Position numbers and translations under genes: made by a program
Origin: Candidatus Caccovivens faecavium
GTDB lineage: Bacteria; Bacillota; Clostridia; Christensenellales; UBA1242
Length of the DNA stretch: 19,557 bases
Direction of reading: 5' to 3'
Assembly (NCBI GenBank): GCA_018715545.1
Contig: DVLK01000037.1
Span: 1-19,557, forward strand
Shown here: positions 1 through 6,990 of the stretch, piece after piece
How positions within the stretch are numbered: position 1 is the first letter of the stretch
Layout: every line of letters begins with the position of its first letter
The notes under the pieces: generated by a model
What the model was told of the DNA's origin: nothing
Seen by the model: the letters and a program-made list of their open reading frames with translations, nothing else
Databases searched by the model: none

Positions 1-77
1 TGGACAATTTAGATTTTACACAATATTCTGTTTCTTTTTATCTCTTACAATTGAGCGTTTTATTTCCTGCAATATTC

Positions 78-106
78 TTGCATTAACCCCTGATTTATGC
101 TACAAT
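78..106 (+). promoter_or_regulatory. sigma-A-type promoter for the 80-aa gene
   Basis: TTGCAT (78-83) and TACAAT (101-106) are separated by exactly 17 bases. Transcription would start near 113, leaving only about 10 bases before the ATG at 123, so the mRNA would be almost leaderless. Nothing else is recognisable in bases 1-77. Confidence 0.55.
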
Positions 107-122
107 AAAAAAGAGAAAAATT

Positions 123-365
123 ATGAAGATAAAAATATCAAAAGAAAAACTAAACAAAGAATTAAATTTAAATCAAGAAAAGAAAGAAAAAACAAATAAA
201 TCTTTTTTCAATATTTTTTCTGTCATTTTAATCGTGCTACTAATTTTAGGCATAATTATTGAAACAGTAATGATAATAACTTTAAACAATAAAATTGACA
301 ACTTGGAAGAAGATATAAACAATATTCCAAGCATAGAATGCATATATGAGGACAGTCATTTATAA
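123..365 (+). CDS. small single-span membrane protein, unknown function
   Basis: This 80-residue protein is not recognised. It has a lysine-rich hydrophilic N-terminus (about residues 1-27), one long hydrophobic segment (about 29-53, rich in I, L and V), then a short heptad-like acidic stretch (NNKIDNLEEDINNI) that could form a coiled coil outside the membrane. The topology (short basic cytoplasmic tail, one span, coiled coil) resembles small divisome or signalling membrane proteins such as FtsL/DivIC, but it is shorter and no family motif is seen, so I infer no function. It has its own promoter immediately upstream and a terminator just downstream. It is convergent with the CvpA-like gene. 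The Shine-Dalgarno sequence is weak (AAGAG), which leaves some doubt about how well it is translated. Confidence 0.6.
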   Translation: MKIKISKEKLNKELNLNQEKKEKTNKSFFNIFSVILIVLLILGIIIETVMIITLNNKIDNLEEDINNIPSIECIYEDSHL

Positions 366-386
366 GAGTTATTTTAACTTCCAAAG

Positions 387-405
387 CACACAATGTGTGT
401 TTTTT
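387..405 (+). terminator. intrinsic terminator after the 80-aa gene
   Basis: CACAC (387-391), loop AAT, GTGTG (395-399), followed by six T (400-405). An A-run precedes the stem (383-385). The short stem plus U-tract lies 20 bases after the stop codon. Confidence 0.6.
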
Positions 406-419
406 CTTCCTAATAATTC

Positions 420-1124
420 CTAATAAAATAAATTGAAGATATTTAAAAAATAATGATTGTATAAGTAAGAAGAAATCAAGCCACTCTCTACAAAACTTGT
501 AAGCCCATCGCTTATATTTAAACTAGATAGAAATGTCAAGACAGTAAACACTATCATAGAAACAACAAAGCCTTTTATCGCTCCTAGAAAAAATCCTAAT
601 AACCGATTTACCTTTCCAAGCCCCGCAAACTTTACACATTTTCTTAAAACAAAATCAATCAGCTTAAACAGGATTGACAATAAAATAAAAAGCAAGATGA
701 ATAAAACAACTTTTAAAAATATCAATGTTAAAGTCGGCGCAACTATTTCTCCAAAACTCATACTTCCTTCAAAGGTGATATTTTTTAGAACTGCTTGCAA
801 AATAAGCCTCATAACAACATTAGACATAAGTCCTACCGAATATAACACCTCGCTCATAGATTGGAACTCGCCAGGAAGCAGTCCATCAAAAATATTTTTT
901 AAAAACTCATAAACACCTTGCCATAGCGAACTACCCACCAAAGAAATAGTTAATCGCTCTGACAGATAATAGCATAAAAGAAGAAGGAGCGCCACCCTTA
1001 ATAGCGAAAATAACATCCGTATCGCACCCCTATAAAAGCCGATAAAAGCATATATCAAAATTAAAGCAATGATGAGAAAATCCACATCAAGATTTTTGAC
1101 AAAATAAAATAAATATATAATCAA
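420..1124 (-). CDS. CvpA family membrane protein
   Basis: This 234-residue integral membrane protein shows the CvpA layout: an N-terminal span followed by a GFYRGAIRML motif (the Gx(Y/R)RG signature after the first helix), a second span, a less hydrophobic middle with amphipathic helices, a long hydrophobic segment (TLTLIFLKVVLFILLFILL), and GLGKVNRLLGFFLGAIKG, the conserved loop before the last span. CvpA proteins are small inner-membrane proteins first linked to colicin V production and more widely to envelope stress; the molecular role is uncertain. The start is unclear. The open frame begins with TTG at 1124 without a good ribosome site. A GTG fourteen codons in would give an N-terminus closer to the family (MDFLIIALILIY) but also lacks a Shine-Dalgarno sequence. 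It is transcribed alone. Confidence 0.8.
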   Translation of the reverse strand: MIIYLFYFVKNLDVDFLIIALILIYAFIGFYRGAIRMLFSLLRVALLLLLCYYLSERLTISLVGSSLWQGVYEFLKNIFDGLLPGEFQSMSEVLYSVGLMSNVVMRLILQAVLKNITFEGSMSFGEIVAPTLTLIFLKVVLFILLFILLSILFKLIDFVLRKCVKFAGLGKVNRLLGFFLGAIKGFVVSMIVFTVLTFLSSLNISDGLTSFVESGLISSYLYNHYFLNIFNLFY

Positions 1125-1247
1125 ACTTATTTTTGTTTGAATTTATATCATTAAAAATAAGAAAAAATTAATTTATTATTATTTTTTTGTGTTTTTCGGT
1201 AATATTTTTAGTGTTTTTTTATTTTATAAAAATTTATTTTTCTTTTT

Positions 1248-1276
1248 ATGCTAGAAAGCTTATATTTAGCAAGCAA
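1248..1276 (-). promoter_or_regulatory. possible promoter for the CvpA-like gene
   Basis: On the minus strand TTGCTT (1276-1271) and TAGCAT (1253-1248) are 17 bases apart. The untranslated leader would be about 120 bases of almost pure A+T. The -10 box is poor, so this is only a suggestion. The rest of the gap 1125-1296 holds nothing recognisable. Confidence 0.3.
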
Positions 1277-1296
1277 TAAATATGCGAAATAAATAT

Positions 1297-1329
1297 AAAA
1301 AAGGTGATAAAAATCATATCACCTTTTTT
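1297..1329 (-). terminator. terminator of the helicase-nucleotidase operon
   Basis: A perfect 12-bp inverted repeat (1297-1308 and 1318-1329, core GGTGAT/ATCACC) has A-runs and T-runs built into its ends, so it works best on the minus strand, where it overlaps the TGA stop at 1321-1319. Confidence 0.75.
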
Positions 1330-1891
1330 CTATATTTTTAATTTTTCTACAAACTTCTCCCCAATTATAGACAGGCTCAACATTTTCATTTTTTACAGGG
1401 AAAGTCCTGTCAGAAATAAATTGAAAACATTTAATTCCGCTTTTTGAAACACTTTCAATCACTTCATAACCATCATCAATCATGATGTCAATTCCAAGCA
1501 TCTTACAAGTGCTTGCTTTATCAGTTTGTGAAAAACAATAGCCATCAGCCTTTATTCGCTCTTTTACAAGACGCCTTTTTGTTAGAGAAATATGCTTTTT
1601 TAAATACATACCTCTTGCAGTTATTATATATAACTCATGCCCTTGTGATTTTAAATAGTCAAGCGCCTCTTTTACAAATGGCATGAGAGGACACTTTTTT
1701 ATACAATCTTCATATTTCTTCAAAAGCTCGCCAAAGTCAGCATCAGGTATATTATAGCGCTTTTTGGAACTGTTCGATTTAAAGTTAAGTTCGCTATCAA
1801 CAATCTTGTCCATATAGGTAAGCTCGATAAAAGCTGAAATATAATTTTCCGAATTAAAAACAACTCCGTCTAAATTTATACCAATCCTCAT
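1319..1891 (-). CDS. HAD-superfamily 5'-nucleotidase-like protein (NT5C/YqfW type), Asn at nucleophile position
   Basis: This is a 190-residue protein counted from the ATG at 1891. I prefer this to the GTG at 1900 because AGGTG sits at correct spacing before the ATG and overlaps the GTG. The fold is recognisable: motif I RIGINLDGVVF at the N-terminus, motif II IITARG near the middle, a basic motif III region (KERIKADGYCF), and motif IV IDIMIDDGYEVI. Order and length fit the NT5C/YqfW family of putative nucleotidases, which dephosphorylate nucleotides with a catalytic Asp. Here the nucleophile position of motif I (DxDG) is Asn6 (NLDG, codon AAT), while the acid/base Asp8 is kept. Phosphatase activity is therefore doubtful, and binding or regulation is an alternative. 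It starts 10 bases after the helicase stop, so it is almost certainly co-transcribed with it. Confidence 0.78.
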   Translation of the reverse strand: MRIGINLDGVVFNSENYISAFIELTYMDKIVDSELNFKSNSSKKRYNIPDADFGELLKKYEDCIKKCPLMPFVKEALDYLKSQGHELYIITARGMYLKKHISLTKRRLVKERIKADGYCFSQTDKASTCKMLGIDIMIDDGYEVIESVSKSGIKCFQFISDRTFPVKNENVEPVYNWGEVCRKIKNIEKR

Positions 1892-1900
1892 ATTAAACAC

Positions 1901-4900
1901 CTATGCCATAAGTTTCTTTTTATTTGCATTAATAGCCTTAACAATATTTGCAATAACTTTGTCCTTATTCATCCACCAATCACGGCTCCATATACGCATA
2001 ATTGTCCAACCACGCGACTCCAAAAACTTATTGCGATAAACATCTCTCTCCAAGATAGAATCACTGCTCTTATATGCCATATAGTCACATTCTAAGCCTA
2101 AAAGATATCTATCTAAATCTTTGTCATAGACAGCCAGAGATATTTTGTAGTTGGTGTTTCCTAAGTTTGTTTCTACGCTATAACCAAGTTTAATAAGTTC
2201 TTCCTTGATGTCGTTTTCTAGCTGATTAATCACAACATCCTCCTTTACTTCTGGAAGCGCTGGCTTAAAGCTATCTAATACATACTGAACTTCTTTTGGT
2301 TTTTTGTTAGATACCGCCCTGACATATTTTAAATAACTTTTAAATATCTTAGGTCCTGCATTTTTTGTGCCTTCCACTAGTAGTTCCTCTGGCTCGATAC
2401 TCGTCACAACATATATCTTCTCTTTTGCACGAGTTATTGCCACATTCAGTCTATTTTCCCCGCCTTCAATGGACAACGGGCCAAAATGTGCCACCACCTT
2501 GCCATATTCATTGCGAGCATAACCAATACTGAAAATTATAATGTCGCGCTCATCACCCTGAACATTCTCCAAATTCTTTATGAAGATTGAGGTATCTTCG
2601 TTGTCCTCTTTCCTATTCTGTTCCCTTAGATACGCGTCACGGAAAGCAGAATCTTTTTGACATTCTGCATCAATAGCATCCTCAATAGCATTTTCCTGCT
2701 CAGTGTTAAAGGTTATAATTCCAATAGAGGACTTATTTTTCTTATTCTTTATCAGTTTTTTAAGAAGGGCAACAACAGCTTTCGCCTCTTCATCATTCTT
2801 TCTGCCCAGCCATTTCCCGTTTACTTTAATTCTCTCAATTGGCTTGTTTCCAACATTTTTTGAAATATTAGGGGCAATTTGTAGTTTTCCATCATAGAAA
2901 GCATAGTTCGAGAAATTGATAAGTTCTTCGTTTTTACTACGATAGTGGTAAGTAAGATTTGTGCTGTTAAAGCGTGATGTGGCAAGATCCAACAGGCTTT
3001 CCACTTCAAGTGCTGCTTGTGTGGCAAGATCTAACTCTTCATCGCTGTCATTTCCCATATATCGCTTAACGAAGGTAGCAGTTGGACGGAGCTGTTTAGA
3101 GTCGCCCGCAACAACAATATGTTTTCCACGATAAATTGTCGGCAAGGTATTTTCTATAAACACCTGGCTCGCTTCATCAAATAGGATGATGTCAAACATT
3201 TCCTTTTTAAGCGGAAAGATTGTTGATACGCTTTCAGGCGACAAAAGCCAACAAGGGAAAAGTCGCAACAGAAAATCGCCATACAGATCCATCATCTTCC
3301 TAATTGGCAAAAGCCCTTGTTGTTTTGTGATTTGGAAAAGATAATTTTTATTTTCTTCGCTGTTGTTGTAATAATCTATATATTCGTCTTTAAATTTACC
3401 AAGGCATATGCGTTTGGAAATCTCTTTTTCATCCTTTTTTAAAGATAAAATTCTATTTCTGATATTTTCAAAATCTATAATCTTTGAAAGCTTGTCCTTA
3501 TTTAATTCCTCATATTTTATTGTTTCGTGGTAAATCCTTATCTCTAAAATCTTATCAATAATATCACGATATTGACGAGCATTTTTAGAATTTTCATAAG
3601 CAAAATTAAGAATGGTTTTTTCCTCTTCCGTCAAGCCTTGAAGTGCAACATTGACATCGCGTATTTCAAGATAATCATCAAGAGCATTGAGTAGTAGTCG
3701 CAAAAAGATAGAATTACCGTTGATTATATTGTCGATAGTCATTAAATATCCCTTACGGTCAAGCACTTTATTCAAAAGAGAGTAACTAGAAATATAATTT
3801 TGAATATCTTGCATGGTATTATCAAAATTCTTTTCAATTTCCTCTTCCTTTTTATTCATAGCATGTTTGACAAAAGGATATGCTGGGAATAACACCTTTG
3901 ACCAATTGAGCGCATTATGAAGTTTTTTGTTTTCCACCTCGGCAATCATCTTTACAAGCGGTTTCATTTGGTCGGTAGTTTCCACTCCGTTTTCGAGCAT
4001 ATAAATCATAAGCTGTCTTGCGTGCGGATGTTTAGCTGTATCAAAAGGCACAATGTTTTTAGCAATCAGCTCTTTCAAGTATGTCTTTGTCTGGTTTATG
4101 ACATGTATTTCCACCTTTGCTTTAATATGGTCAATAAGTGGATTATTCTTTTTAAGCTCAATGTAACGATAATATAAATTCGCCTTATTCTTTTCTCTTA
4201 TCACGCGTAGCGTGGAAGATAGGCTCTTGTAATCCATAGCCATCAACTCTTTGTTTTTGAGCATGAGTTTATAAAGCACATAGTCATTACTCTTTTTGCC
4301 GATTTTTGCTGAATTTGTGTACATTTCTTGAAGAGATAAGCCAAAAGGCGTTTTATTAAATAATGCGTCAGAGATTGTTTGAAGCTCTTTTGTTTCCGCT
4401 TTTATATTGTTTTCTACTAGGTCAAACGCCGCTTTATCATCCAATACCTTTCCACTGCCCATGACAGCTTGATGCATTTGGTTACATCTTTCATAAAAAG
4501 CAACTTTATTCTTCTCAGCGTCTGTTATAAACATACATTTGGAATTTAGATTTTTAAGACGATTGAAAACAACATCAAGCGCCGCTTTTTTCTGTGAAAC
4601 GACTAGTACTCGCTTATTTTTGCAAAGCGCATCCGAAATAATATTGACAATGGTCTGAGATTTACCCGTTCCAGGAGGTCCATAGATAACCATGTTACCA
4701 CTTTCGTTTAATTTTTGAATAGCGTTCTCTTGTGCATAGTCAAGGTCATTTATGGTATAAATTCTTTCATCATATTTCTTATTCTTCTTTGCTCCTTTGC
4801 CGACTAGCAGTTGCTCAATAGCCATAGACGAAAGTCGCTTTTTCTCTAAAAGAGTATAGTCATTATAGATGGAGTTTGCAAGAGGAAATCTTCCAATGAC

Positions 4901-5710
4901 ACAGGAGTTTACAACCTTCATTGAATCATATTTGAAATTCTGCTCTTTAATATCATCAAATTTAACAAAGGAATTGTCAAATCTGCGCTCCAACTCAAAT
5001 TTATAGCCATAAGCAGAGAGGTAGTCAAGAACATCTTTGACAGATTTGAGCTTATAATCAATAAGATTATCAAACTCCATAATCATCCCTTCATTATTGA
5101 GGCGATGTTCCTTGGCATAAGCAAGCATCAACACCTTATTAAACTGAACATACTCATCATGCTTAGCTTCAATAGATACAGTGCTGTCATTTTCAACATT
5201 GATAACCACAGGGAAAAGAATGAGTGGAGCTTTTATAGTTATATCTTTATTCAGATAGCCTGTTACAAAAGGGTAGCCGATAAAAAGTTCATAACGACCC
5301 GTTTCCTTAGCAAACTCCTCAATCTCTCTCTTCAAAAGTTTTAATGCGCTGACCTGTGAAGAAATTATCTTTTTGCCCTCTTCGCGTTTCAATCTCTCAC
5401 GCCTAAGGTTTTCCAATCGCTTTTCATCATTTGACATGGCGCTGGCGTCTTTAAATAAGGTTTTGAGTTTGCCATCTAAATTAAAAGCTTGGTAAATTCT
5501 TTCTTTTGCCTCTTTTTTGATAAGCGCATAGCTACTTCTTTTACCTTTCCATAAAAAGGTTAAAAATTCATCCATCTCTTCTTTGTTGTTGCCAACAATC
5601 GCCCCTAAATCATAGGCATATTTTTTTGAGATATTTTTAGAATATAAGCTTCTATTTTTACCGCTTATTTCAATCAATCTTTCCTTATAATATTTATATA
5701 TAGATTTCAT
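1901..5710 (-). CDS. DUF4011-like / SF1 helicase / Vsr-like nuclease fusion protein (candidate phage defence)
   Basis: The 1269-residue protein starts at the ATG at 5710 (AAGGTG five bases upstream); the GTG at 5713 is too close to that site. Domains in order: an N-terminal RLIEISGKNRSLYSKN stretch resembling DUF4011; a Walker A GPPGTGKS near residue 345; a long helical insertion; motif II LFDEAS near 845; motif III AGDSKQLRP; YHYRSK; ENVQGDERD; and motif VI NVAITRAKEK near 1096. This set is typical of superfamily 1 (UPF1/DNA2-like) helicases. The last 110 residues resemble a Vsr/DUF559 PD-(D/E)xK nuclease (GLECD near 1207, then GWTIMRIWSRDWW), but the usual catalytic Asp before the strand is Ser in KISLAV. 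Single-gene DUF4011-helicase-Vsr proteins have been reported as antiphage systems (Hhe, from memory). That role is inferred here, and housekeeping DNA/RNA repair is the alternative. Confidence 0.85.
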   Translation of the reverse strand: MKSIYKYYKERLIEISGKNRSLYSKNISKKYAYDLGAIVGNNKEEMDEFLTFLWKGKRSSYALIKKEAKERIYQAFNLDGKLKTLFKDASAMSNDEKRLENLRRERLKREEGKKIISSQVSALKLLKREIEEFAKETGRYELFIGYPFVTGYLNKDITIKAPLILFPVVINVENDSTVSIEAKHDEYVQFNKVLMLAYAKEHRLNNEGMIMEFDNLIDYKLKSVKDVLDYLSAYGYKFELERRFDNSFVKFDDIKEQNFKYDSMKVVNSCVIGRFPLANSIYNDYTLLEKKRLSSMAIEQLLVGKGAKKNKKYDERIYTINDLDYAQENAIQKLNESGNMVIYGPPGTGKSQTIVNIISDALCKNKRVLVVSQKKAALDVVFNRLKNLNSKCMFITDAEKNKVAFYERCNQMHQAVMGSGKVLDDKAAFDLVENNIKAETKELQTISDALFNKTPFGLSLQEMYTNSAKIGKKSNDYVLYKLMLKNKELMAMDYKSLSSTLRVIREKNKANLYYRYIELKKNNPLIDHIKAKVEIHVINQTKTYLKELIAKNIVPFDTAKHPHARQLMIYMLENGVETTDQMKPLVKMIAEVENKKLHNALNWSKVLFPAYPFVKHAMNKKEEEIEKNFDNTMQDIQNYISSYSLLNKVLDRKGYLMTIDNIINGNSIFLRLLLNALDDYLEIRDVNVALQGLTEEEKTILNFAYENSKNARQYRDIIDKILEIRIYHETIKYEELNKDKLSKIIDFENIRNRILSLKKDEKEISKRICLGKFKDEYIDYYNNSEENKNYLFQITKQQGLLPIRKMMDLYGDFLLRLFPCWLLSPESVSTIFPLKKEMFDIILFDEASQVFIENTLPTIYRGKHIVVAGDSKQLRPTATFVKRYMGNDSDEELDLATQAALEVESLLDLATSRFNSTNLTYHYRSKNEELINFSNYAFYDGKLQIAPNISKNVGNKPIERIKVNGKWLGRKNDEEAKAVVALLKKLIKNKKNKSSIGIITFNTEQENAIEDAIDAECQKDSAFRDAYLREQNRKEDNEDTSIFIKNLENVQGDERDIIIFSIGYARNEYGKVVAHFGPLSIEGGENRLNVAITRAKEKIYVVTSIEPEELLVEGTKNAGPKIFKSYLKYVRAVSNKKPKEVQYVLDSFKPALPEVKEDVVINQLENDIKEELIKLGYSVETNLGNTNYKISLAVYDKDLDRYLLGLECDYMAYKSSDSILERDVYRNKFLESRGWTIMRIWSRDWWMNKDKVIANIVKAINANKKKLMA

Positions 5711-5730
5711 CACTTCACCTTCTTATGTAT

Positions 5731-5759
5731 ATTGTAACAAAAATAAAAAATATTTACAA
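5731..5759 (-). promoter_or_regulatory. sigma-A-type promoter of the helicase operon
   Basis: On the minus strand TTGTAA (5759-5754) and TACAAT (5736-5731) have a 17-base spacer. The leader to the ATG at 5710 is about 15 bases and includes AAGGTG. This sets the left limit of the host DNA before the phage-like element. Confidence 0.6.
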
Positions 5760-5779
5760 GTATAACTAGTAAATATGAT

Positions 5780-5793
5780 AATATATTTTGTTT
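5780..5793 (+). repeat. 14-bp direct repeat, left copy (candidate att-like edge)
   Basis: AATATATTTTGTTT occurs here, at 16743-16756 and at 17806-17819. The first two copies bracket the whole plus-strand phage-like gene array, 10,963 bases apart. The sequence is AT-rich and a match of this length can arise by chance, so its use as an attachment or target site is only a hypothesis. Confidence 0.35.
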
Positions 5794-5799
5794 TGTTAG

Positions 5800-5837
5800 G
5801 TCTTATACTTATTGTCGTAAGGTATAGGACTTTTTTT
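5800..5837 (+). terminator. intrinsic terminator at the left edge of the element
   Basis: GTCTTATAC (5800-5808) pairs with GTATAGGAC (5822-5830), with one G-U pair, and is followed by seven T (5831-5837). It faces into the element although no plus-strand gene lies upstream for 5 kb. In the circular form it would sit downstream of the transposase gene, which suggests it terminates that transcript. Confidence 0.6.
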
Positions 5838-5842
5838 ATTAG

Positions 5843-5850
5843 GCACTTTT
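5843..5850 (+). repeat. candidate left terminal inverted repeat
   Basis: GCACTTTT here is the inverse of AAAAGTGC at 16714-16721. The next 25 bases inward are loosely similar (ATA, then A/T-rich with TACAAAAATTC against TAAAAATTTTTG). IS30-type transposases act on imperfect terminal repeats, so this pair is a candidate for the element's ends, but the core is only 8 bp. Confidence 0.3.
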
Positions 5851-5896
5851 ATATACTTTTACAAAAATTCAATGTAAAAGGGGGTGAAATATGTAA

Positions 5897-6130
5897 ATGC
5901 TGAAAAGTAAGAAAAATGTTGCAACTAGGAAAGATTATGTTGTCACTAATCTTCGAAAGTCAAAATCTGGAAGAAATTATGCTGTTGTGTTTCGACCAAA
6001 AGTTAAAGATTTTGTTGTTGCAAATGGTTATAACACCAAAGACGGCACTTGGGCACAAGGTTATTATGGCTTTAAGTCTAGAAAGTCGGCTGTAAAAGTT
6101 GCTGAAAAGAATGCAAGAAAGTTTTTTTAA
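5897..6130 (+). CDS. small basic protein, first gene of the phage operon
   Basis: This 77-residue, strongly basic protein is not recognised. It is rich in Lys and Arg, has no membrane segment or Cys, and contains aromatic-rich patterns (GRNYAVVFRP, GYNTKDGTWAQGYYGF) suggesting a small beta-sheet fold followed by a basic C-terminal helix (SRKSAVKVAEKNARKFF). A nucleic-acid-binding role, perhaps replication or regulation, is a guess from charge and from its place before the candidate ssDNA-binding gene. The start is odd: the ribosome site (AAGGGGGTG) is best spaced for an ATG at 5891 that is immediately followed by TAA, and the real ATG at 5897 follows directly, giving ATGTAAATG. Initiation at the first ATG would make a one-residue start-stop frame that could regulate translation of this gene. 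Confidence 0.7.
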   Translation: MLKSKKNVATRKDYVVTNLRKSKSGRNYAVVFRPKVKDFVVANGYNTKDGTWAQGYYGFKSRKSAVKVAEKNARKFF

Positions 6131-6191
6131 AAGGGATTGTTTACCCCTTGAAGTTAAACAAAAATTTAAAAATTAAAAGGAATTAAAGGAA

Positions 6192-6608
6192 ATGGAAAAG
6201 AAAGAAAATGTTAATGTAAACGAAAATGTAAAAATTGAAGAAAAGGAAACAGCAAAGTTGTTTGTTGAAAGAGAAAAGTTTACTGGAAATGACGGAAAGG
6301 AATATTATTCATATTTTTTGAAAGGTAAGGTTCGTGGTCGTGATGTTCGTGTTGATTTTGCTCCAAAAGATAAAGGCGGATATGAGCCACTTGATATTGT
6401 CTTTGATGTGCAAGATAAAGCAGAATTAACTATTGGCAAAGAAGAAATGGTCGATAGTAATACTGGAAGAAAGTCTGTTTATGATACATACACTGTAAAA
6501 ACTGTTGACGCTGACGGAATTGAGTATGTTGTTGGCGTTAAGCCTACTCGAAATAGTGATAAGGCACTTTTGCAAATGCTTATTAACACTATGAAAGTTA
6601 AAAGATAA
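6192..6608 (+). CDS. candidate single-stranded DNA-binding protein
   Basis: This 138-residue soluble protein has a charged, low-complexity N-terminus (about 1-20) and then a beta-rich body: KLFVEREKFTGNDGKEYYSY, GKVRGRDVRVDFAPKD, LDIVFDVQDKAELTIG and YTVKTVDADGIEYVVGVKP. The alternation of basic and aromatic residues on short strands fits an OB-like fold of the kind used by phage ssDNA-binding proteins (the gene V role in filamentous phages), but there is no diagnostic motif, so the assignment rests on size, composition and position early in the operon. The ribosome site is AAAGGAA. A short hairpin (AAGGG and CCCTT, near 6131-6149) lies in the 61-base gap before it. If correct, it would coat the viral strand and might repress translation of other phage genes. 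Confidence 0.5.
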   Translation: MEKKENVNVNENVKIEEKETAKLFVEREKFTGNDGKEYYSYFLKGKVRGRDVRVDFAPKDKGGYEPLDIVFDVQDKAELTIGKEEMVDSNTGRKSVYDTYTVKTVDADGIEYVVGVKPTRNSDKALLQMLINTMKVKR

Positions 6609-6619
6609 GGTGGTGTATT

Positions 6620-6733
6620 ATGAAGAATTTGTCTTTTAATGATGTTCGTAAAATGTTTGATGAGTTGCTTAAAAAAGGTTATACAGTAAATGAAATCTTG
6701 GAAATGCCTATTTTTGTAGGCGGTGCAAAATGA
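6620..6733 (+). CDS. 37-residue hypothetical protein
   Basis: The small frame starts at the ATG at 6620, preceded by AAGGTGGTG at good spacing, and ends at a TGA (6731-6733) that overlaps the next start codon as ATGA. The peptide (MKNLSFNDVRKMFDELLKKG...) is predicted to form two amphipathic helices, with DVRKMFDELLKKGYTVNEI resembling a short helix-turn-helix-like or zipper unit. There is no membrane segment. Strong ribosome site and translational coupling support it as a real gene; the function is unknown. Confidence 0.65.
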   Translation: MKNLSFNDVRKMFDELLKKGYTVNEILEMPIFVGGAK

Positions 6734-6987
6734 ATAACTTTATTGAAATAACTTTAAGTGACAGTGAGAATAAGGCATTGATACCTATTCGCAAAATATG
6801 TTCAATAGTTTGCAATGCTGATAATACTTGCTTTATTGAAACTGGTTGCGATAGTTCTGGTGTAAGTTCTGGGATTTGCACTGTTGAAACTTATGACGAA
6901 ATAAAACAGCAACTCAAACAACTTTCTTCAAAAAAGAAAGTTATATCTAATCTAAATAGAAAATTAAAATCTGTAAATTGGGAGTGA
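6730..6987 (+). CDS. 85-residue hypothetical phage protein
   Basis: Translation is coupled to the preceding gene through an ATGA overlap. The protein starts FIEITLSDSENKALIPIRKI, has an I-rich strand, then GICTVETYDEIKQQLKQL and a Lys-rich tail. The pattern of two N-terminal strands, a turn, a strand and a helix recalls small FlbD-like or allantoin-type beta-alpha proteins, but the similarity is too weak to name. Three Cys residues lie in the middle (about residues 28, 40 and 49). Its place between the candidate ssDNA-binding gene and the surface proteins suggests a replication or regulatory accessory role. Confidence 0.65.
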   Translation: MNNFIEITLSDSENKALIPIRKICSIVCNADNTCFIETGCDSSGVSSGICTVETYDEIKQQLKQLSSKKKVISNLNRKLKSVNWE

Positions 6988-6990
6988 TTT

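Noticed and set aside
697..912. 71-residue frame on the plus strand
   Set aside because: It lies wholly antisense to the CvpA-like gene, whose membrane pattern and family motifs are clear.
3917..4177. 86-residue plus-strand frame
   Set aside because: It is opposite the helicase insertion domain, has no ribosome site and its Cys/His-rich content is a by-product of the antisense frame.
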